From Thalassotalea agarivorans (GTDB lineage Bacteria > Pseudomonadota > Gammaproteobacteria > Enterobacterales > Alteromonadaceae), in contig NZ_AP027363.1 in assembly GCF_030295955.1 (NCBI RefSeq), forward strand, positions 930,001 to 994,000: a stretch of 64,000 nt of DNA, given 5' to 3'. Positions 9,771 through 18,018 of the stretch are shown piece by piece. A program made the translations under genes and the position numbers. Each line of letters opens with the position of its first letter. Within the stretch, counting starts at the first letter, position 1. The notes under the pieces were generated by a model. The model did not search any database. It worked only from the letters and a program-made list of their open reading frames with translations, and was not told the origin of the DNA.

Positions 9771-10358
9771 ATGGAAATCGCTTCCGGTTTCACTGCTAAA
9801 GATTGGCATGCGCTTCAATTAGATCATTTGAAGAAAACTAATTGGGACGTTGCAATTGATGTTCTGAATAGACGAATAATGGAACGCTATATTGAATCAG
9901 TAGACATCCTGCTGGAACTAGAGCGTGATAAAGGCTTCAAAGAGCGTCGGTTTGGTTTTTCAGTTGTGTCTATAGATTGTATGTTAATAGAAACCCTCCA
10001 GGCGTTTATTGATGGTCGAAAAGAGACTAAGCCTCGCTTTGGGAAACAAGAATTCATTAATTATATGGCTAAAGGTGATGTTTTAGGGCGGTATTTTTCA
10101 GAAGAGTTGGCAGGTAGGTTCTATAAAGAGTATAGAAATGGTTTACTCCATCAAGCTGAAACTAAAAATAAAGCTTTGATATGGTCCGAATTTGAGGTGG
10201 TTAATCTATATCGAGATCAGATGATTATTAACAGAACTGAGTTACACCGTCTAATTAAACTGCAATTTGAAAAATACTTAGAGACTTTATCAGACACTTC
10301 ACAGAAAAAATTAAGGCAGAACTTCATTAAGAAAATGAATCTTATTGCTAGGATATAA
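9771..10358 (+). CDS. HEPN-motif protein (putative RNase/defence type)
   Basis: This 195-residue, mostly helical protein carries R122-N-G-L-L-H127 within EYRNGLLHQAE. That is the Rx4-6H motif, with the usual polar residue after Arg, that marks HEPN ribonuclease domains. Around it are conserved-looking helices (VVSIDCMLIETLQAF, then a helix ending FYKEYR). HEPN proteins act in toxin-antitoxin and abortive-infection systems by cutting RNA; others are non-catalytic. The ATG follows GAGGT. No obvious antitoxin (MNT) gene is adjacent, so the job is open. It is intact in an otherwise decayed stretch, which suggests recent arrival or selection. Confidence 0.62.
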   Translation: MEIASGFTAKDWHALQLDHLKKTNWDVAIDVLNRRIMERYIESVDILLELERDKGFKERRFGFSVVSIDCMLIETLQAFIDGRKETKPRFGKQEFINYMAKGDVLGRYFSEELAGRFYKEYRNGLLHQAETKNKALIWSEFEVVNLYRDQMIINRTELHRLIKLQFEKYLETLSDTSQKKLRQNFIKKMNLIARI

Positions 10359-10547
10359 TTTATGTAACTGGCGGCTAACGATAGATAAGCAACGGGTGGT
10401 ATTTTCGCTAATCTGAATTAGTGCAGACAAGATCTGATATTTCGGTTTAATGCAGGCAGCGTTAATAGCTTTATTTAAAGCTAAAAATTCGCTTGAACAG
10501 TTAATAAATAGTAATATGTAAAAAATATTTTTTAGAAGTTGTTATTT
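10359..10547. other. Intergenic region between HEPN gene and island phnA
   Basis: It contains a GC-richer patch (about 10367-10395) with GGCGGCTAACGATAG, which recalls cassette-type recombination sites, but no convincing inverted arms. It otherwise holds the presumed phnA promoter. Confidence 0.35.
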
Positions 10548-10883
10548 ATGTCATTTCCCCCTTGCCCAAGTTGTCAATCTGAGTACGTTTATCAAGATCA
10601 AAATAATTTAGTATGCTCAATGTGTGCTTTAGAATGGAACCCTGAAGAATTAGCAAATGAAGAAGCTATACATGTAAAGGATGCTAATGGAACTTTATTA
10701 GCCGATGGTGACAAAGTTACAGTGATTAAGGATTTAAAGATAAAAGGTAGTTCTCAAGTTATAAAGATTGGCACAAAAGCACTGGTGAGACGTGTTTTGG
10801 ATAAGAAGGATCATGAACTTGATTGCAAAGTTGATGGGGTAGGTGAAATGATGGTAACGGCTAAATTTGTTAAGAAAGCATAG
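10548..10883 (+). CDS. phnA: PhnA/YjdM family protein, island copy
   Basis: Complete 111-residue PhnA-type protein with an N-terminal zinc ribbon (CPSC and CSMC pairs), then the C-terminal SH3-like domain (KDANGTLLADGDKVTVIKDL, ending TAKFVKKA). PhnA is a conserved small zinc-ribbon protein once linked to phosphonate use; its real role is unclear. The ATG at 10548 matches the family start; an upstream TTG is ignored. The protein is almost identical to the interrupted host gene over the C-terminal 70 residues, but the DNA differs at many silent positions. It is therefore a homologue from another lineage, not a recent duplicate. It would restore the function lost by the insertion. Confidence 0.93.
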   Translation: MSFPPCPSCQSEYVYQDQNNLVCSMCALEWNPEELANEEAIHVKDANGTLLADGDKVTVIKDLKIKGSSQVIKIGTKALVRRVLDKKDHELDCKVDGVGEMMVTAKFVKKA

Positions 10884-11091
10884 AGTGAAGCTATCTTCTC
10901 TGATTAATGCTAAGCGCTTACTTGTTTTCATCTTATTCTTTGAGACTTCGTTTCTAAAGTTGAGAATTAATAAGAAAATTCTCAACTTTTTATTACAAAT
11001 ATTTGAGAATTATTGATTTGCTCTTAAGTTATTGATATATAAATTTATTCTCACTTTTCACAGTTTTAGATGTGTAACGGTGAGCAAATAG
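10884..11091. other. Right end of the island
   Basis: AT-rich, non-coding. It holds AAAGTTGAGAAT (10956-10967) and its inverse ATTCTCAACTTT (10978-10989), which form a hairpin that may also end phnA transcription. A further TTTGAGAAT lies near 11002. Toward the border, TACACATCT on the minus strand recalls TACACATTT at the left end. Confidence 0.55.
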
Positions 11092-11343
11092 TGGAACCCA
11101 GCCGAAGTCGCAGAAGAAGACCTAATATCGGTTAAAGACTCGAATGGTGCCTTGCTTGCTGAAGGCGACAAGGTCACGGTAATCAAAGACCTAAAGATCA
11201 AGGGCAGTTCGCAAGTGATTAAAATAGGTACCAAAGCTGTCATTCGTCGAGTGTACGACAAGAAAGACCATGAATTAGATTGTAAAGTCGATGGTGTTGG
11301 CGAAATGATGGTAACCGCTAAATTTGTCAAAAAAGCCAATTAA
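11092..11343 (+). pseudogene. phnA: phnA, 3' fragment (host copy)
   Basis: The frame opens at TGG (11092) and encodes WNPAEVAEEDLISVKDSNG through to VKKAN, exactly the part missing from the 5' fragment at 1109-1192. A TAG codon immediately precedes it and it has no start codon of its own other than an internal TTG at 11152. It encodes only the SH3-like domain. Higher GC and host-like codon use contrast with the island copy. Confidence 0.88.
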
Positions 11344-11361
11344 CTGATAAGAGGAAAGCAC

Positions 11362-12078
11362 ATGAAAAATACAAACAGCTCAGCGATCATCTTTGGCGTA
11401 TTTTTTGTCGTGGGGCTTTCCCTTTTTGCCACCTTGCTTGGCAAAGCGGCTATTGATTACAAACAGTTTGAACGAACGGTAACGGTAAAAGGCCTGTCGG
11501 AACGTGAATATCAAGCAGACATCGTCATTTGGCCGATACAATTTACAGCTGCTGGCAATGATTTGCAGGCGCTATACAACGCGGTTGATGAAAGCACGCA
11601 AAAAATTCAACGCTTTCTGGTTGATCAGGGAATAGCGTCCGAAGAAATTTCTTTCTCGACGCCATCAATCACAGATAAATCTGCTCAACAGTATGGTGGT
11701 AATGCCAGAGCTGAGTTTAGGTATACTGCGATTCAAACGGTGACGGTGTACTCAAAAAACATTGAGACAGCAAGAGATGTGATGGGCGCATTATCTGAAC
11801 TAGGTAAGCAGGGCATTGTCTTTTCAGGCGACGGCTATCGTTCTCAAACGGAGTATTTGTTTACTCGCCTTAACGACGTTAAACCTGAGATGATAGAAGA
11901 GGCAACTCGCAAGGCGAGAGAGGTTGCTGATAAGTTTGCACAAGATTCTAATAGTCAGCTTGGTAAGATTAGGCAGGCATCGCAAGGGCAATTTAGTATT
12001 AGTGCTCGCGATAAGAATAATCCTCATATTAAGAAAATTCGTGTTGTTTCTACAGTTGAGTATTATTTGTCGGATTAA
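11362..12078 (+). CDS. SIMPL domain-containing protein (DUF541)
   Basis: The 238-residue protein has one N-terminal membrane helix or uncleaved signal (IIFGVFFVVGLSLFATLLG), followed by a SIMPL/DUF541 domain (VTVKGLSEREYQADIVIWPI, later ending VVSTVEYYLSD). Such proteins sit in the periplasm, attached to the inner membrane; members include YggE-like proteins with a loose link to oxidative stress. It lies 18 nt after the phnA fragment behind GAGGAAAG, so it was probably co-transcribed with intact phnA before the insertion and may now depend on island promoters. Confidence 0.88.
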   Translation: MKNTNSSAIIFGVFFVVGLSLFATLLGKAAIDYKQFERTVTVKGLSEREYQADIVIWPIQFTAAGNDLQALYNAVDESTQKIQRFLVDQGIASEEISFSTPSITDKSAQQYGGNARAEFRYTAIQTVTVYSKNIETARDVMGALSELGKQGIVFSGDGYRSQTEYLFTRLNDVKPEMIEEATRKAREVADKFAQDSNSQLGKIRQASQGQFSISARDKNNPHIKKIRVVSTVEYYLSD

Positions 12079-12142
12079 TGGTAATTTGGCTAACTGCAAT
12101 GGCTAGTTTGCCAAATCACTAAACAAAGGAATGTATTTTTCA

Positions 12143-12401
12143 ATGCTTGGAATCACAAAGCTTTTTATTCTTTATATAGGTATGTCCTTTGTTGCCGCAT
12201 TAGGTTGGTTAATTTTGAGCTACCCTAACATTCCAAACACACCTTCCGAATGGGCCCTCTATATTTATGTGTTTTGCGTGGATAAGAGCTACAAGTCTTG
12301 AATTGCACGACATTCTCTATTCTATAATTTGGTTTGCTGTAACGAGTTCTCTCTTATACTTACATATTGTTGAAATTAGTAAACGAAGCTTTAATAAATA
12401 G
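12143..12401 (+). pseudogene. Small two-helix membrane protein, frameshifted
   Basis: Restoring one base at the T4 run (12272-12275) gives about 86 residues: MLGITKLFILYIGMSFVAALG, a loop with SYPNIPNTPSEW, then YVFAWIRATSLELHD and a second helix IIWFAVTSSLLYLHIVEISK, ending at TAG 12399-12401. As read, the frame stops at TGA near 12301 after 52 codons. AAAGGA lies upstream; an in-frame ATG at 12131 is an alternative start. I do not recognise the family. The lesion lies in a homopolymer, so an assembly error is possible. Confidence 0.55.
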
Positions 12402-12507
12402 AGTTCTAAAAATAAAACAACCAAGCCACCCATTGTATCAATCGCACATTAATGCCGAGTGCAGAGCGCACATCATTCGTTAGTTATAAAGTTGAAAGTT
12501 TTATTAT

Positions 12508-12529
12508 GAGTGATACTATAGTCTCACTC
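12508..12529. promoter_or_regulatory. Palindromic operator before the toxin-antitoxin pair
   Basis: Near-perfect 22-bp palindrome, GAGTGA-t-ACTATAGT-c-TCACTC, ending 20 nt before the antitoxin ATG. Phd/YefM antitoxins bind such palindromes over their own promoter. Assignment is inference from position and symmetry. Confidence 0.65.
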
Positions 12530-12549
12530 ACCCAGTTAAGAGTTCGATT

Positions 12550-12807
12550 ATGAAAGTTGAATTAGTTACTACCTTAAAGAGGCAAGCTACTAAAATATTA
12601 GCAGACCTCCATTCTTCTAAAGAACCGGTTTTAATTACTGAGCATGGCCAACCGTCTGCATATTTGGTAGATGTTGACGACTTTGAAATGATGCAAAAGC
12701 GTATGTCGATTTTAGAAGGAATAGCTAGGGGGGAACAGGCGATTAGAGATGAGCAAGTTGTTTCAAGTACGCGTGCCAAAGAGCAAATGAATAAATGGCT
12801 GAAGTAA
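12550..12807 (+). CDS. Type II antitoxin, Phd/YefM family
   Basis: 85 residues. The Phd/YefM fold is recognisable from VTTLKRQATKILADL, then EPVLITEHGQPSAYLVDVDDFE, with a charged C-terminal tail (STRAKEQMNKWLK) that would wrap the toxin. It neutralises the downstream RelE/ParE-type toxin and should repress its own operon through the palindrome at 12508-12529. The stop overlaps the toxin start by 13 nt, giving translational coupling. Confidence 0.92.
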   Translation: MKVELVTTLKRQATKILADLHSSKEPVLITEHGQPSAYLVDVDDFEMMQKRMSILEGIARGEQAIRDEQVVSSTRAKEQMNKWLK

Positions 12808-13094
12808 TTTGGACGCAACCCGCTCTAAATGACCTTAATGATATTGCTGAATACATTGCAGTGGCTAACTTGGTTGCTGCGAAAAAGCTAGTTCAAACCG
12901 TATTTAGCAAAATCGAAAGGCTAGAAGAACACCCCGACTCGGGCAAAGTTCCTTTGGAAATACCAACGCTTAATTATAGGGAGCTAGTAATCAAGCCATG
13001 TCGAGTTTTTTATAAAATTGACGGAAACAAGGTTTTTATATTGCATGTCATGCGTCAAGAACAAGATCTTAGACGTTTCTTGCTAATTTCGTAA
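12795..13094 (+). CDS. Type II toxin, RelE/ParE family
   Basis: The 99-residue protein has the compact ParE/RelE pattern: W(T)QPALNDLNDIAEYIA, then LEEHPDSGKVPLEI, LVIKPCRVFYKI and a C-terminal VMRQEQDLRRFL. The sequence (two N-terminal helices, YRELVIKPCRVFYKIDG) favours ParE-like members. ParE targets gyrase and RelE cleaves mRNA at the ribosome; sequence alone does not settle which. It overlaps its antitoxin gene. Intact. Confidence 0.92.
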   Translation: MAEVIWTQPALNDLNDIAEYIAVANLVAAKKLVQTVFSKIERLEEHPDSGKVPLEIPTLNYRELVIKPCRVFYKIDGNKVFILHVMRQEQDLRRFLLIS

Positions 13095-13563
13095 TCATAT
13101 AGCTAATAGGTCGTTTAGAGGATGTATTTATCTTGGTTTACACTTCTTCATCGCAAAAATTAGCCAAGCCTGGTATGCCCATTAACAAGCGTAGGCGCTT
13201 TTTCGAATCAGATTTTCGACTATTTTCACTTTCTCTTATTCAATGCTTATTCATATTTGAGCAGATGAACTTTCTTGTTAGTTAACTCTTCCATCTTTCT
13301 TCTTTGAAGTTGCTAAATCGAGCTATACTTTTGTATACAAAATAATAAAATCGTTTGTTGCATAAGGTATTCATCGCTGTTTTTTCTGTATACAAAATGC
13401 TTTTATCGTATTTTGTATTGCATATTTATCTATTTTCGACGCAAATTGACCCATTTGGCGTATTGACAGCGATTTTTTTTTCTGAAACGGCAAGATTTTA
13501 TTTGCATTTTACTAATTCGAGTGATTATTCTATTTTTTAGTTAAAAAACATACGAGATGTATT
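13095..13563. other. Long leader upstream of oadGAB
   Basis: No credible gene; a 61-codon frame at 13355-13540 is Phe/Leu-rich by composition only. The region holds two copies of a GTATAC-centred palindrome (13329-13342 and 13384-13397), described separately, and probably the oad promoter. Confidence 0.5.
13329..13397. promoter_or_regulatory. Twin GTATAC palindromes upstream of oadG
   Basis: TTTTGTATACAAAA (13329-13342, perfect 14-bp palindrome) and TTCTGTATACAAAA (13384-13397, one mismatch) have centres 55 bp apart. The form resembles half-site pairs used by GntR/FadR-type repressors. They lie 170-235 nt before oadG and may control the pump. The regulator is not identified. Confidence 0.55.
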
Positions 13564-13824
13564 ATGGAGAATTTAGCTGAGTCATTTATTGAAGCTGCTA
13601 CACTAATGTTGCTTGGCATGGTGTTTGTTTTTGCGTTTTTAGGTTTGTTAGTTGTGTTTATCAACACAGTGATGGCAAAGCTTGCAAAAACGTTTCCAGA
13701 TGCACCGACCCCGCAACGAGCGGTTAAGCCTGTACAAACTAAGATTTCTGATGGTGTTTCGCCGTCTATCGTTGCTGCAGTGTCTGCTGCTGTAAGTCAG
13801 TACAGAGCCAAGTATAAGAAATAA
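13564..13824 (+). CDS. oadG: Oxaloacetate decarboxylase gamma chain
   Basis: 86 residues with one N-terminal membrane helix ([22 protein letters not shown]) followed by a soluble, Pro/Lys-rich tail. OadG ties the alpha subunit to the membrane beta subunit and binds zinc. Order oadG-oadA-oadB with short gaps (16 and 9 nt) confirms the call. The complex decarboxylates oxaloacetate to pyruvate and pumps Na+ outward. Confidence 0.93.
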   Translation: MENLAESFIEAATLMLLGMVFVFAFLGLLVVFINTVMAKLAKTFPDAPTPQRAVKPVQTKISDGVSPSIVAAVSAAVSQYRAKYKK

Positions 13825-13840
13825 AGATAGGGGATATTTC

Positions 13841-15622
13841 ATGTCTAAGCCATTAGGTATTACAGAAGTTGTATTACGAGACGGCCATCAATCACTTTTA
13901 GCAACACGCCTTCGTTTAGAAGACATGCTACCCATTGCCTCTAAGCTCGATGACATCGGCTTCTGGTCAATTGAATCATGGGGGGGGGCAACGTTCGACT
14001 CTTGTATTCGTTATTTAGGCGAAGATCCGTGGGAGCGTATTAGAGCGCTTAAAAAAGCGATGCCTAAAACAAAACAACAAATGTTGTTTAGAGGTCAAAA
14101 TATCCTTGGCTATCGTCATTATGCTGACGACGTTGTCGAAAAATTTGTAGAGCGCGCGCATGTTAACGGCATCGATGTGTTCCGTATCTTCGATGCAATG
14201 AATGATACTAGAAACCTAGAAACAGCAATTAAAGCAGCGGTTAAAGTGGGTGCTCACGCGCAAGGCACATTAAGTTATACAGAAAGCCCAGTACATACAC
14301 TTGATGGCTGGCTTGAAATGGCTAAAAAGCTTGAAGACATGGGTGCACATTCTCTGTGTATTAAAGACATGGCCGGTTTATTAAAACCATATGACGGCGC
14401 CGAGTTAATTTCACGTTTGAAAGAAACGGTAGCACTACCTATTTCATTACATTGCCATGCAACAACAGGTCTTAGTGTCGCAACTCACATGAAAGCGATT
14501 GACTCAGATGTTGATGTTATTGATACATCAATTTCTTCTATGAGTATGACTTACGGCCATTCACCAACAGAAACTATCGTGTCGATTGTTGAAGGTACTG
14601 AGCGAGACACTGGTTTAGATATGGCTAAATTAGCCGAAGTTGCTGCTTACTTCCGCGATGTTCGAGAAAAATACGCCAAATTTGAAGGCAGCCTTAAAGG
14701 TGTTGATGCGCGTATATTATTGGCGCAAGTACCGGGCGGTATGTTGACCAATATGGAAAACCAACTTCGCGAACAGGGCGCGGCAGATCGCTTAGATGAA
14801 GTACTACAAGAAATTCCAAGAGTCCGTGAAGACTTAGGTTATATTCCACTGGTAACACCTACATCGCAAATTGTGGGCACACAAGCGGTATTGAACGTAT
14901 TAACGGGTGAGCGTTATAAATCTATCACCAAAGAAACGTCAGGCGTTTTAAAGGGTGAATATGGTGCAACTGCAGCTGACGTGAACAAAACCCTTCAGGA
15001 TCGTGTTTTGGACGGTGCAGAAGCTATTACTTGTCGCCCTGCGGACTTACTGTCGCCAGAAATGGACAAACTTACTGGTGAACTTGAAGCGTTAGCTAAA
15101 GAGAAGTCTATTGAGTTAGCGGACGATGTGATTGACGATGTCCTTACGTATGCATTGTTCCCACAAATTGGTTTGAAGTTCTTAGAAAACCGAAACAACC
15201 CAGATGCATTTGAACCGGTACCGACCAAAGAAGTACCACAAGCAGCACCAGCTCAACAGCAATTAGTATCTCCATCAGCTACGGAAAGTTATTCTGTAAG
15301 TGTTGATGGCAAAGTATATGACGTAGTTGTTGCGCCTGGTGGTGAAATTAAAGAGATCCAAAAAGTAGCGGGTGATGATGCAATCAAACAGACTGCGTCG
15401 GTAGGTGCAGGCGAGAGCTTGAATGCGCCGCTGGCAGGTAACATCTTTAAAATCTTAGTAAATGAAGGTGATACTGTGGCAGAAGGTGATGTTGTGATCA
15501 TCATGGAAGCAATGAAAATGGAAACGGAAATTCGCGCGACTGCTGCGGGTCAGGTATTAGGCTTGTTAGTTAGAGAAGGTGACGCCGTAGCCGTGGGCGA
15601 CACTTTATTAAGCTTAGGGTAG
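13841..15622 (+). CDS. oadA: Oxaloacetate decarboxylase alpha chain (biotin protein)
   Basis: The 593-residue protein has an N-terminal carboxyltransferase TIM barrel ([32 protein letters not shown]), a linker rich in Pro/Ala/Gln (about 465-490) and a C-terminal biotinyl domain with [12 protein letters not shown], where the Lys of AMKM is biotinylated. It transfers the carboxyl group of oxaloacetate to biotin in the cytoplasm and passes it to OadB. A G8 tract at about 13980-13988 lies in frame and is intact. Confidence 0.96.
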   Translation: MSKPLGITEVVLRDGHQSLLATRLRLEDMLPIASKLDDIGFWSIESWGGATFDSCIRYLGEDPWERIRALKKAMPKTKQQMLFRGQNILGYRHYADDVVEKFVERAHVNGIDVFRIFDAMNDTRNLETAIKAAVKVGAHAQGTLSYTESPVHTLDGWLEMAKKLEDMGAHSLCIKDMAGLLKPYDGAELISRLKETVALPISLHCHATTGLSVATHMKAIDSDVDVIDTSISSMSMTYGHSPTETIVSIVEGTERDTGLDMAKLAEVAAYFRDVREKYAKFEGSLKGVDARILLAQVPGGMLTNMENQLREQGAADRLDEVLQEIPRVREDLGYIPLVTPTSQIVGTQAVLNVLTGERYKSITKETSGVLKGEYGATAADVNKTLQDRVLDGAEAITCRPADLLSPEMDKLTGELEALAKEKSIELADDVIDDVLTYALFPQIGLKFLENRNNPDAFEPVPTKEVPQAAPAQQQLVSPSATESYSVSVDGKVYDVVVAPGGEIKEIQKVAGDDAIKQTASVGAGESLNAPLAGNIFKILVNEGDTVAEGDVVIIMEAMKMETEIRATAAGQVLGLLVREGDAVAVGDTLLSLG

Positions 15623-15631
15623 TCGGTCGAA

Positions 15632-16765
15632 ATGGAAGGTTTAATAACACTTTGGGACTCAACCGGTTTAGCCCATTTCGAGCTTGGCCAGATTATTATG
15701 ATGTTAGTTGGCTTTGGCTTATTGTTTCTTGCTATCGGCAAAAACTTTGAGCCACTATTGCTATTGCCAATGGGCTTTGGTGCAATATTAACTAATATTC
15801 CCCTGGCCGGCTTTTCAGAAGTAGGCGGTCTACTGCACTATGTATACGATGTCGGTATAGACACAGGGATATTTCCACTGCTGATCTTTTTAGGCGTTGG
15901 TGCGATGACCGATTTCGGTGCATTAATTGCCAACCCTAAAATGTTGTTTTTAGGAGCAGCGGCGCAGTTTGGTATTTTCGCTACTTTGTTTGGTGCGATT
16001 GCATTAAATGCCATTCCTGGTTTTGAATTTACACTCCAAGACGCCTCTGCTATAGCAATTATCGGTGGCGCCGATGGCCCAACGGCTATTTTCCTAGCGT
16101 CACGCTTAGCGCCTGATCTGCTGGGTGCTATCGCGGTTGCAGCATATTCATACATGGCATTAGTACCAATCATTCAGCCACCAATTATGCGTGCCTTTAC
16201 TAATAAAGAAGAACGCAAAATTGAAATGGCACAGTTACGCCATGTTACTAAGATTGAAAAAATTATCTTTCCGCTAGGCGTATTGATGATGACAATCTTC
16301 TTCTTACCAGCAGCTACGCCACTTGTGGGTATGTTCTGTTTAGGTAATTTGATGAAAGAAAGTGGTGTTGTAGATCGTTTAAGCTCAACAGCACAAAACG
16401 AACTGATTAACATCGTCACTATCTTCTTAGGATTGGGTGTAGGTTCAAAGCTGAGCGCAGACAAATTCTTAAACGTAGAAACCTTAGGTATTCTAGGCTT
16501 AGGTGCGGTAGCGTTCTCTATTGGTACAGCGTCTGGTGTATTGATGGCTAAGGTTATGAACAAGCTATCAAAAGAGAAGGTTAATCCGCTTATTGGCGCC
16601 GCGGGCGTATCTGCCGTACCAATGGCTGCAAGGGTAGCGAACAAAGTTGGTTTGGAAGCTAATCCTCATAACTTCCTATTGATGCATGCGATGGGGCCTA
16701 ATGTTGCAGGTGTACTTGGTAGTGCAGTTGCTGCAGGTATATTGCTTGCGCTTGTAGGGCCATAA
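15632..16765 (+). CDS. oadB: Oxaloacetate decarboxylase beta chain (Na+ pump)
   Basis: 377-residue polytopic membrane protein with many hydrophobic helices and the conserved [10 protein letters not shown] loop, which bears the Asp needed for Na+ translocation. It decarboxylates carboxybiotin and couples that to Na+ export. It is the last gene of the oad operon. Length is slightly below the longer (about 430) family members, but both ends look complete. Confidence 0.95.
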   Translation: MEGLITLWDSTGLAHFELGQIIMMLVGFGLLFLAIGKNFEPLLLLPMGFGAILTNIPLAGFSEVGGLLHYVYDVGIDTGIFPLLIFLGVGAMTDFGALIANPKMLFLGAAAQFGIFATLFGAIALNAIPGFEFTLQDASAIAIIGGADGPTAIFLASRLAPDLLGAIAVAAYSYMALVPIIQPPIMRAFTNKEERKIEMAQLRHVTKIEKIIFPLGVLMMTIFFLPAATPLVGMFCLGNLMKESGVVDRLSSTAQNELINIVTIFLGLGVGSKLSADKFLNVETLGILGLGAVAFSIGTASGVLMAKVMNKLSKEKVNPLIGAAGVSAVPMAARVANKVGLEANPHNFLLMHAMGPNVAGVLGSAVAAGILLALVGP

Positions 16766-17033
16766 CGAAGAGTTGCGAAGCGCTTTGAATTAGTGCTTCG
16801 TGCTGCGTGTTTCGAGCGGTGTGCGAAATGCGTTAAGGGAGGAGAACCTGTGTAAAGATATCACGGGATGACGGGGTTACTCGTCCCTCGTCCATTTAGC
16901 GCGTAGCACGCACCTTAAATACACGTCATCCTGAAATCTATTCAGGATCTCATCTTTATCTACGTCGTGCTATGTGCTTCAAGCCGTATGCTGTATGTTG
17001 AAAGGACTTCCCTAAAGTGAAGCGTATTTTCCG
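16766..17033. repeat. Interspersed repeat, copy A
   Basis: Contains a 34-nt segment (16922-16955, starting CACGTCATCCTGAAATC, with a GAAATCTATTC hairpin centre) identical to 27404-27437. It also contains TGTAAAGATATCACGGGAT and GACGG (16851-16874), near-identical to part of copy B. No gene is present. Lies between the convergent oadB and pdxH genes. Confidence 0.8.
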
Positions 17034-17687
17034 TTATGGATTGCGCTTAAATCGTTCCCAAACGTCGTCGTGTTTTTCGAAACAAAGTCTGTCATGCAAC
17101 CTGCTTGCACGCCCTTGCCAAAATTCGATCATGTGCGGTTTAATGCGCCATCCTCCCCAAAATTCAGGGTAGGGTACCTCTTGTCCTTTAAACGCTTCCT
17201 CATATTCCTTTACACGTTGCGCTAGCTCTTCCTTGCTCGCCACTTTCTCACTTTGCTTAGACGCCCACGCACCTATTTTGCTGCCTCTATCGCGGCTATC
17301 AAAATACGCTTTTGACTGCTCAGCACTGACTTTCTCAACTACACCTTCAATACGCACTTGGCGCTGCAAAACGCCCCAGTGAAACAGTAATGCGATTTTC
17401 CCGTTGTGCGTCATATCTTGGCATTTTCTAGAGCCATAATTGGTATAAAAAACAAAACCTGATTGATCCCACTCTTTTAACAATACCATGCGTGTACTAG
17501 GTTGGCCTTGTTCAGATACGGTAGCAACTGACATGGCTTCTGGTAGCAAAATACCTGACTTTTTCGCATCCTCAAACCATTTACCAAACAATTCAAACGG
17601 ATCGTCAATGTTATCTAACTCCGGCATTGGCATCGCAACACCTTGTCCAAAGGTAAATATAAGGCGTAGTTTTTCTAGAAAAGTCAT
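17034..17687 (-). CDS. pdxH: Pyridoxamine 5'-phosphate oxidase
   Basis: 217 residues, the family length. It oxidises PNP and PMP to pyridoxal 5'-phosphate with FMN. Visible hallmarks are SVATVSEQGQPSTRMVLLK (substrate and FMN contacts), FYTNYGSRK, ALLFHWGVLQRQVRIEG, SRDRGSKIGAWAS and the C-terminal EFWQGRASRLHDR. The final residues (WERFKRNP) replace the common RLSP/RLAP ending. Monocistronic; a repeat-rich spacer lies downstream. Confidence 0.96.
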   Translation of the reverse strand: MTFLEKLRLIFTFGQGVAMPMPELDNIDDPFELFGKWFEDAKKSGILLPEAMSVATVSEQGQPSTRMVLLKEWDQSGFVFYTNYGSRKCQDMTHNGKIALLFHWGVLQRQVRIEGVVEKVSAEQSKAYFDSRDRGSKIGAWASKQSEKVASKEELAQRVKEYEEAFKGQEVPYPEFWGGWRIKPHMIEFWQGRASRLHDRLCFEKHDDVWERFKRNP

Positions 17688-17838
17688 GTGTTAAGGGTAC
17701 CAGTGGTTTGTTGCCGATATGCTAGCATGACGTTGATTATTCTCAACTGTTTTTGCTAAAGCGCGTGTTTATGTTACGAGTGGGTTTTTCAGTAAGATCA
17801 AAAAGGGACGCTAAAAAGCGCCCCTAATACTTGTGGAA

Positions 17839-18018
17839 TTAATCTAATTCCCAATCTTCTTCATCATCGAACATTGCCTTTAAACGCTTTTGTTCTAAGA
17901 TTTCATCTAACCTTTTGCGAACTTGCTGATCATGCTCAGCTTGTTCCTTAGCGATTGGCTTTTCTGAATAACTAAAGTCATCGCTACCTCGCAAAATGTC
18001 ACTTTCTTGATATGACAT
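17839..18018 (-). CDS. Small acidic/basic protein, PA3496-like
   Basis: A 59-codon gene runs from ATG at 18018 to TAA at 17839, behind GAGG. The product begins MSYQESDILRGSDDFSYSE and has a charged helix RKRLDEILEQKRLKAMF with an acidic end (DDEEDWELD). The helix motif (R..(L/I)(E/D).(I/Y)LE.(K/R)RL) resembles the small PA3496 family, described as putative envelope-integrity proteins. Soluble, no signal peptide. Family assignment is from motif memory only. Confidence 0.6.
   Translation of the reverse strand: MSYQESDILRGSDDFSYSEKPIAKEQAEHDQQVRKRLDEILEQKRLKAMFDDEEDWELD

Larger units (their letters stand above)
1193..11091. mobile_element. Genomic island inserted in phnA
   Basis: The borders are fixed by the two halves of phnA, which would rejoin into one reading frame with at most a codon to spare. 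The interior is AT-rich and poor in housekeeping genes. It carries a recombinase N-terminal region next to the left border, several decayed genes and a transposase remnant. A 12-nt motif AAAGTTGAGAAT occurs near both ends (1237-1248 and 10956-10967), with an inverted copy at 10978-10989. No clean target duplication is visible. Just inside the right border lies a complete phnA homologue. It looks like an old, probably immobile integrase-type island rather than a simple IS. Confidence 0.82.

Noticed and set aside
10363-10470. Possible integron attC after the HEPN gene
   Set aside because: GGCTAACGATAG and GCGTTAATAG resemble outer boxes, but the arms do not pair well and no integrase is present. 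Kept only as a weak motif note.
11152-11343. Independent 63-codon gene
   Set aside because: It is the C-terminal part of the interrupted phnA, not a separate gene.
13355-13540. 61-codon frame upstream of oadG
   Set aside because: Phe/Leu-rich by base composition, covers an operator-like palindrome and has no family likeness.
13980-13988. G8 tract in oadA as a phase-variable switch
   Set aside because: It encodes the conserved WGGATFDSC stretch of an essential domain and the frame is intact. Nothing else suggests phase variation.
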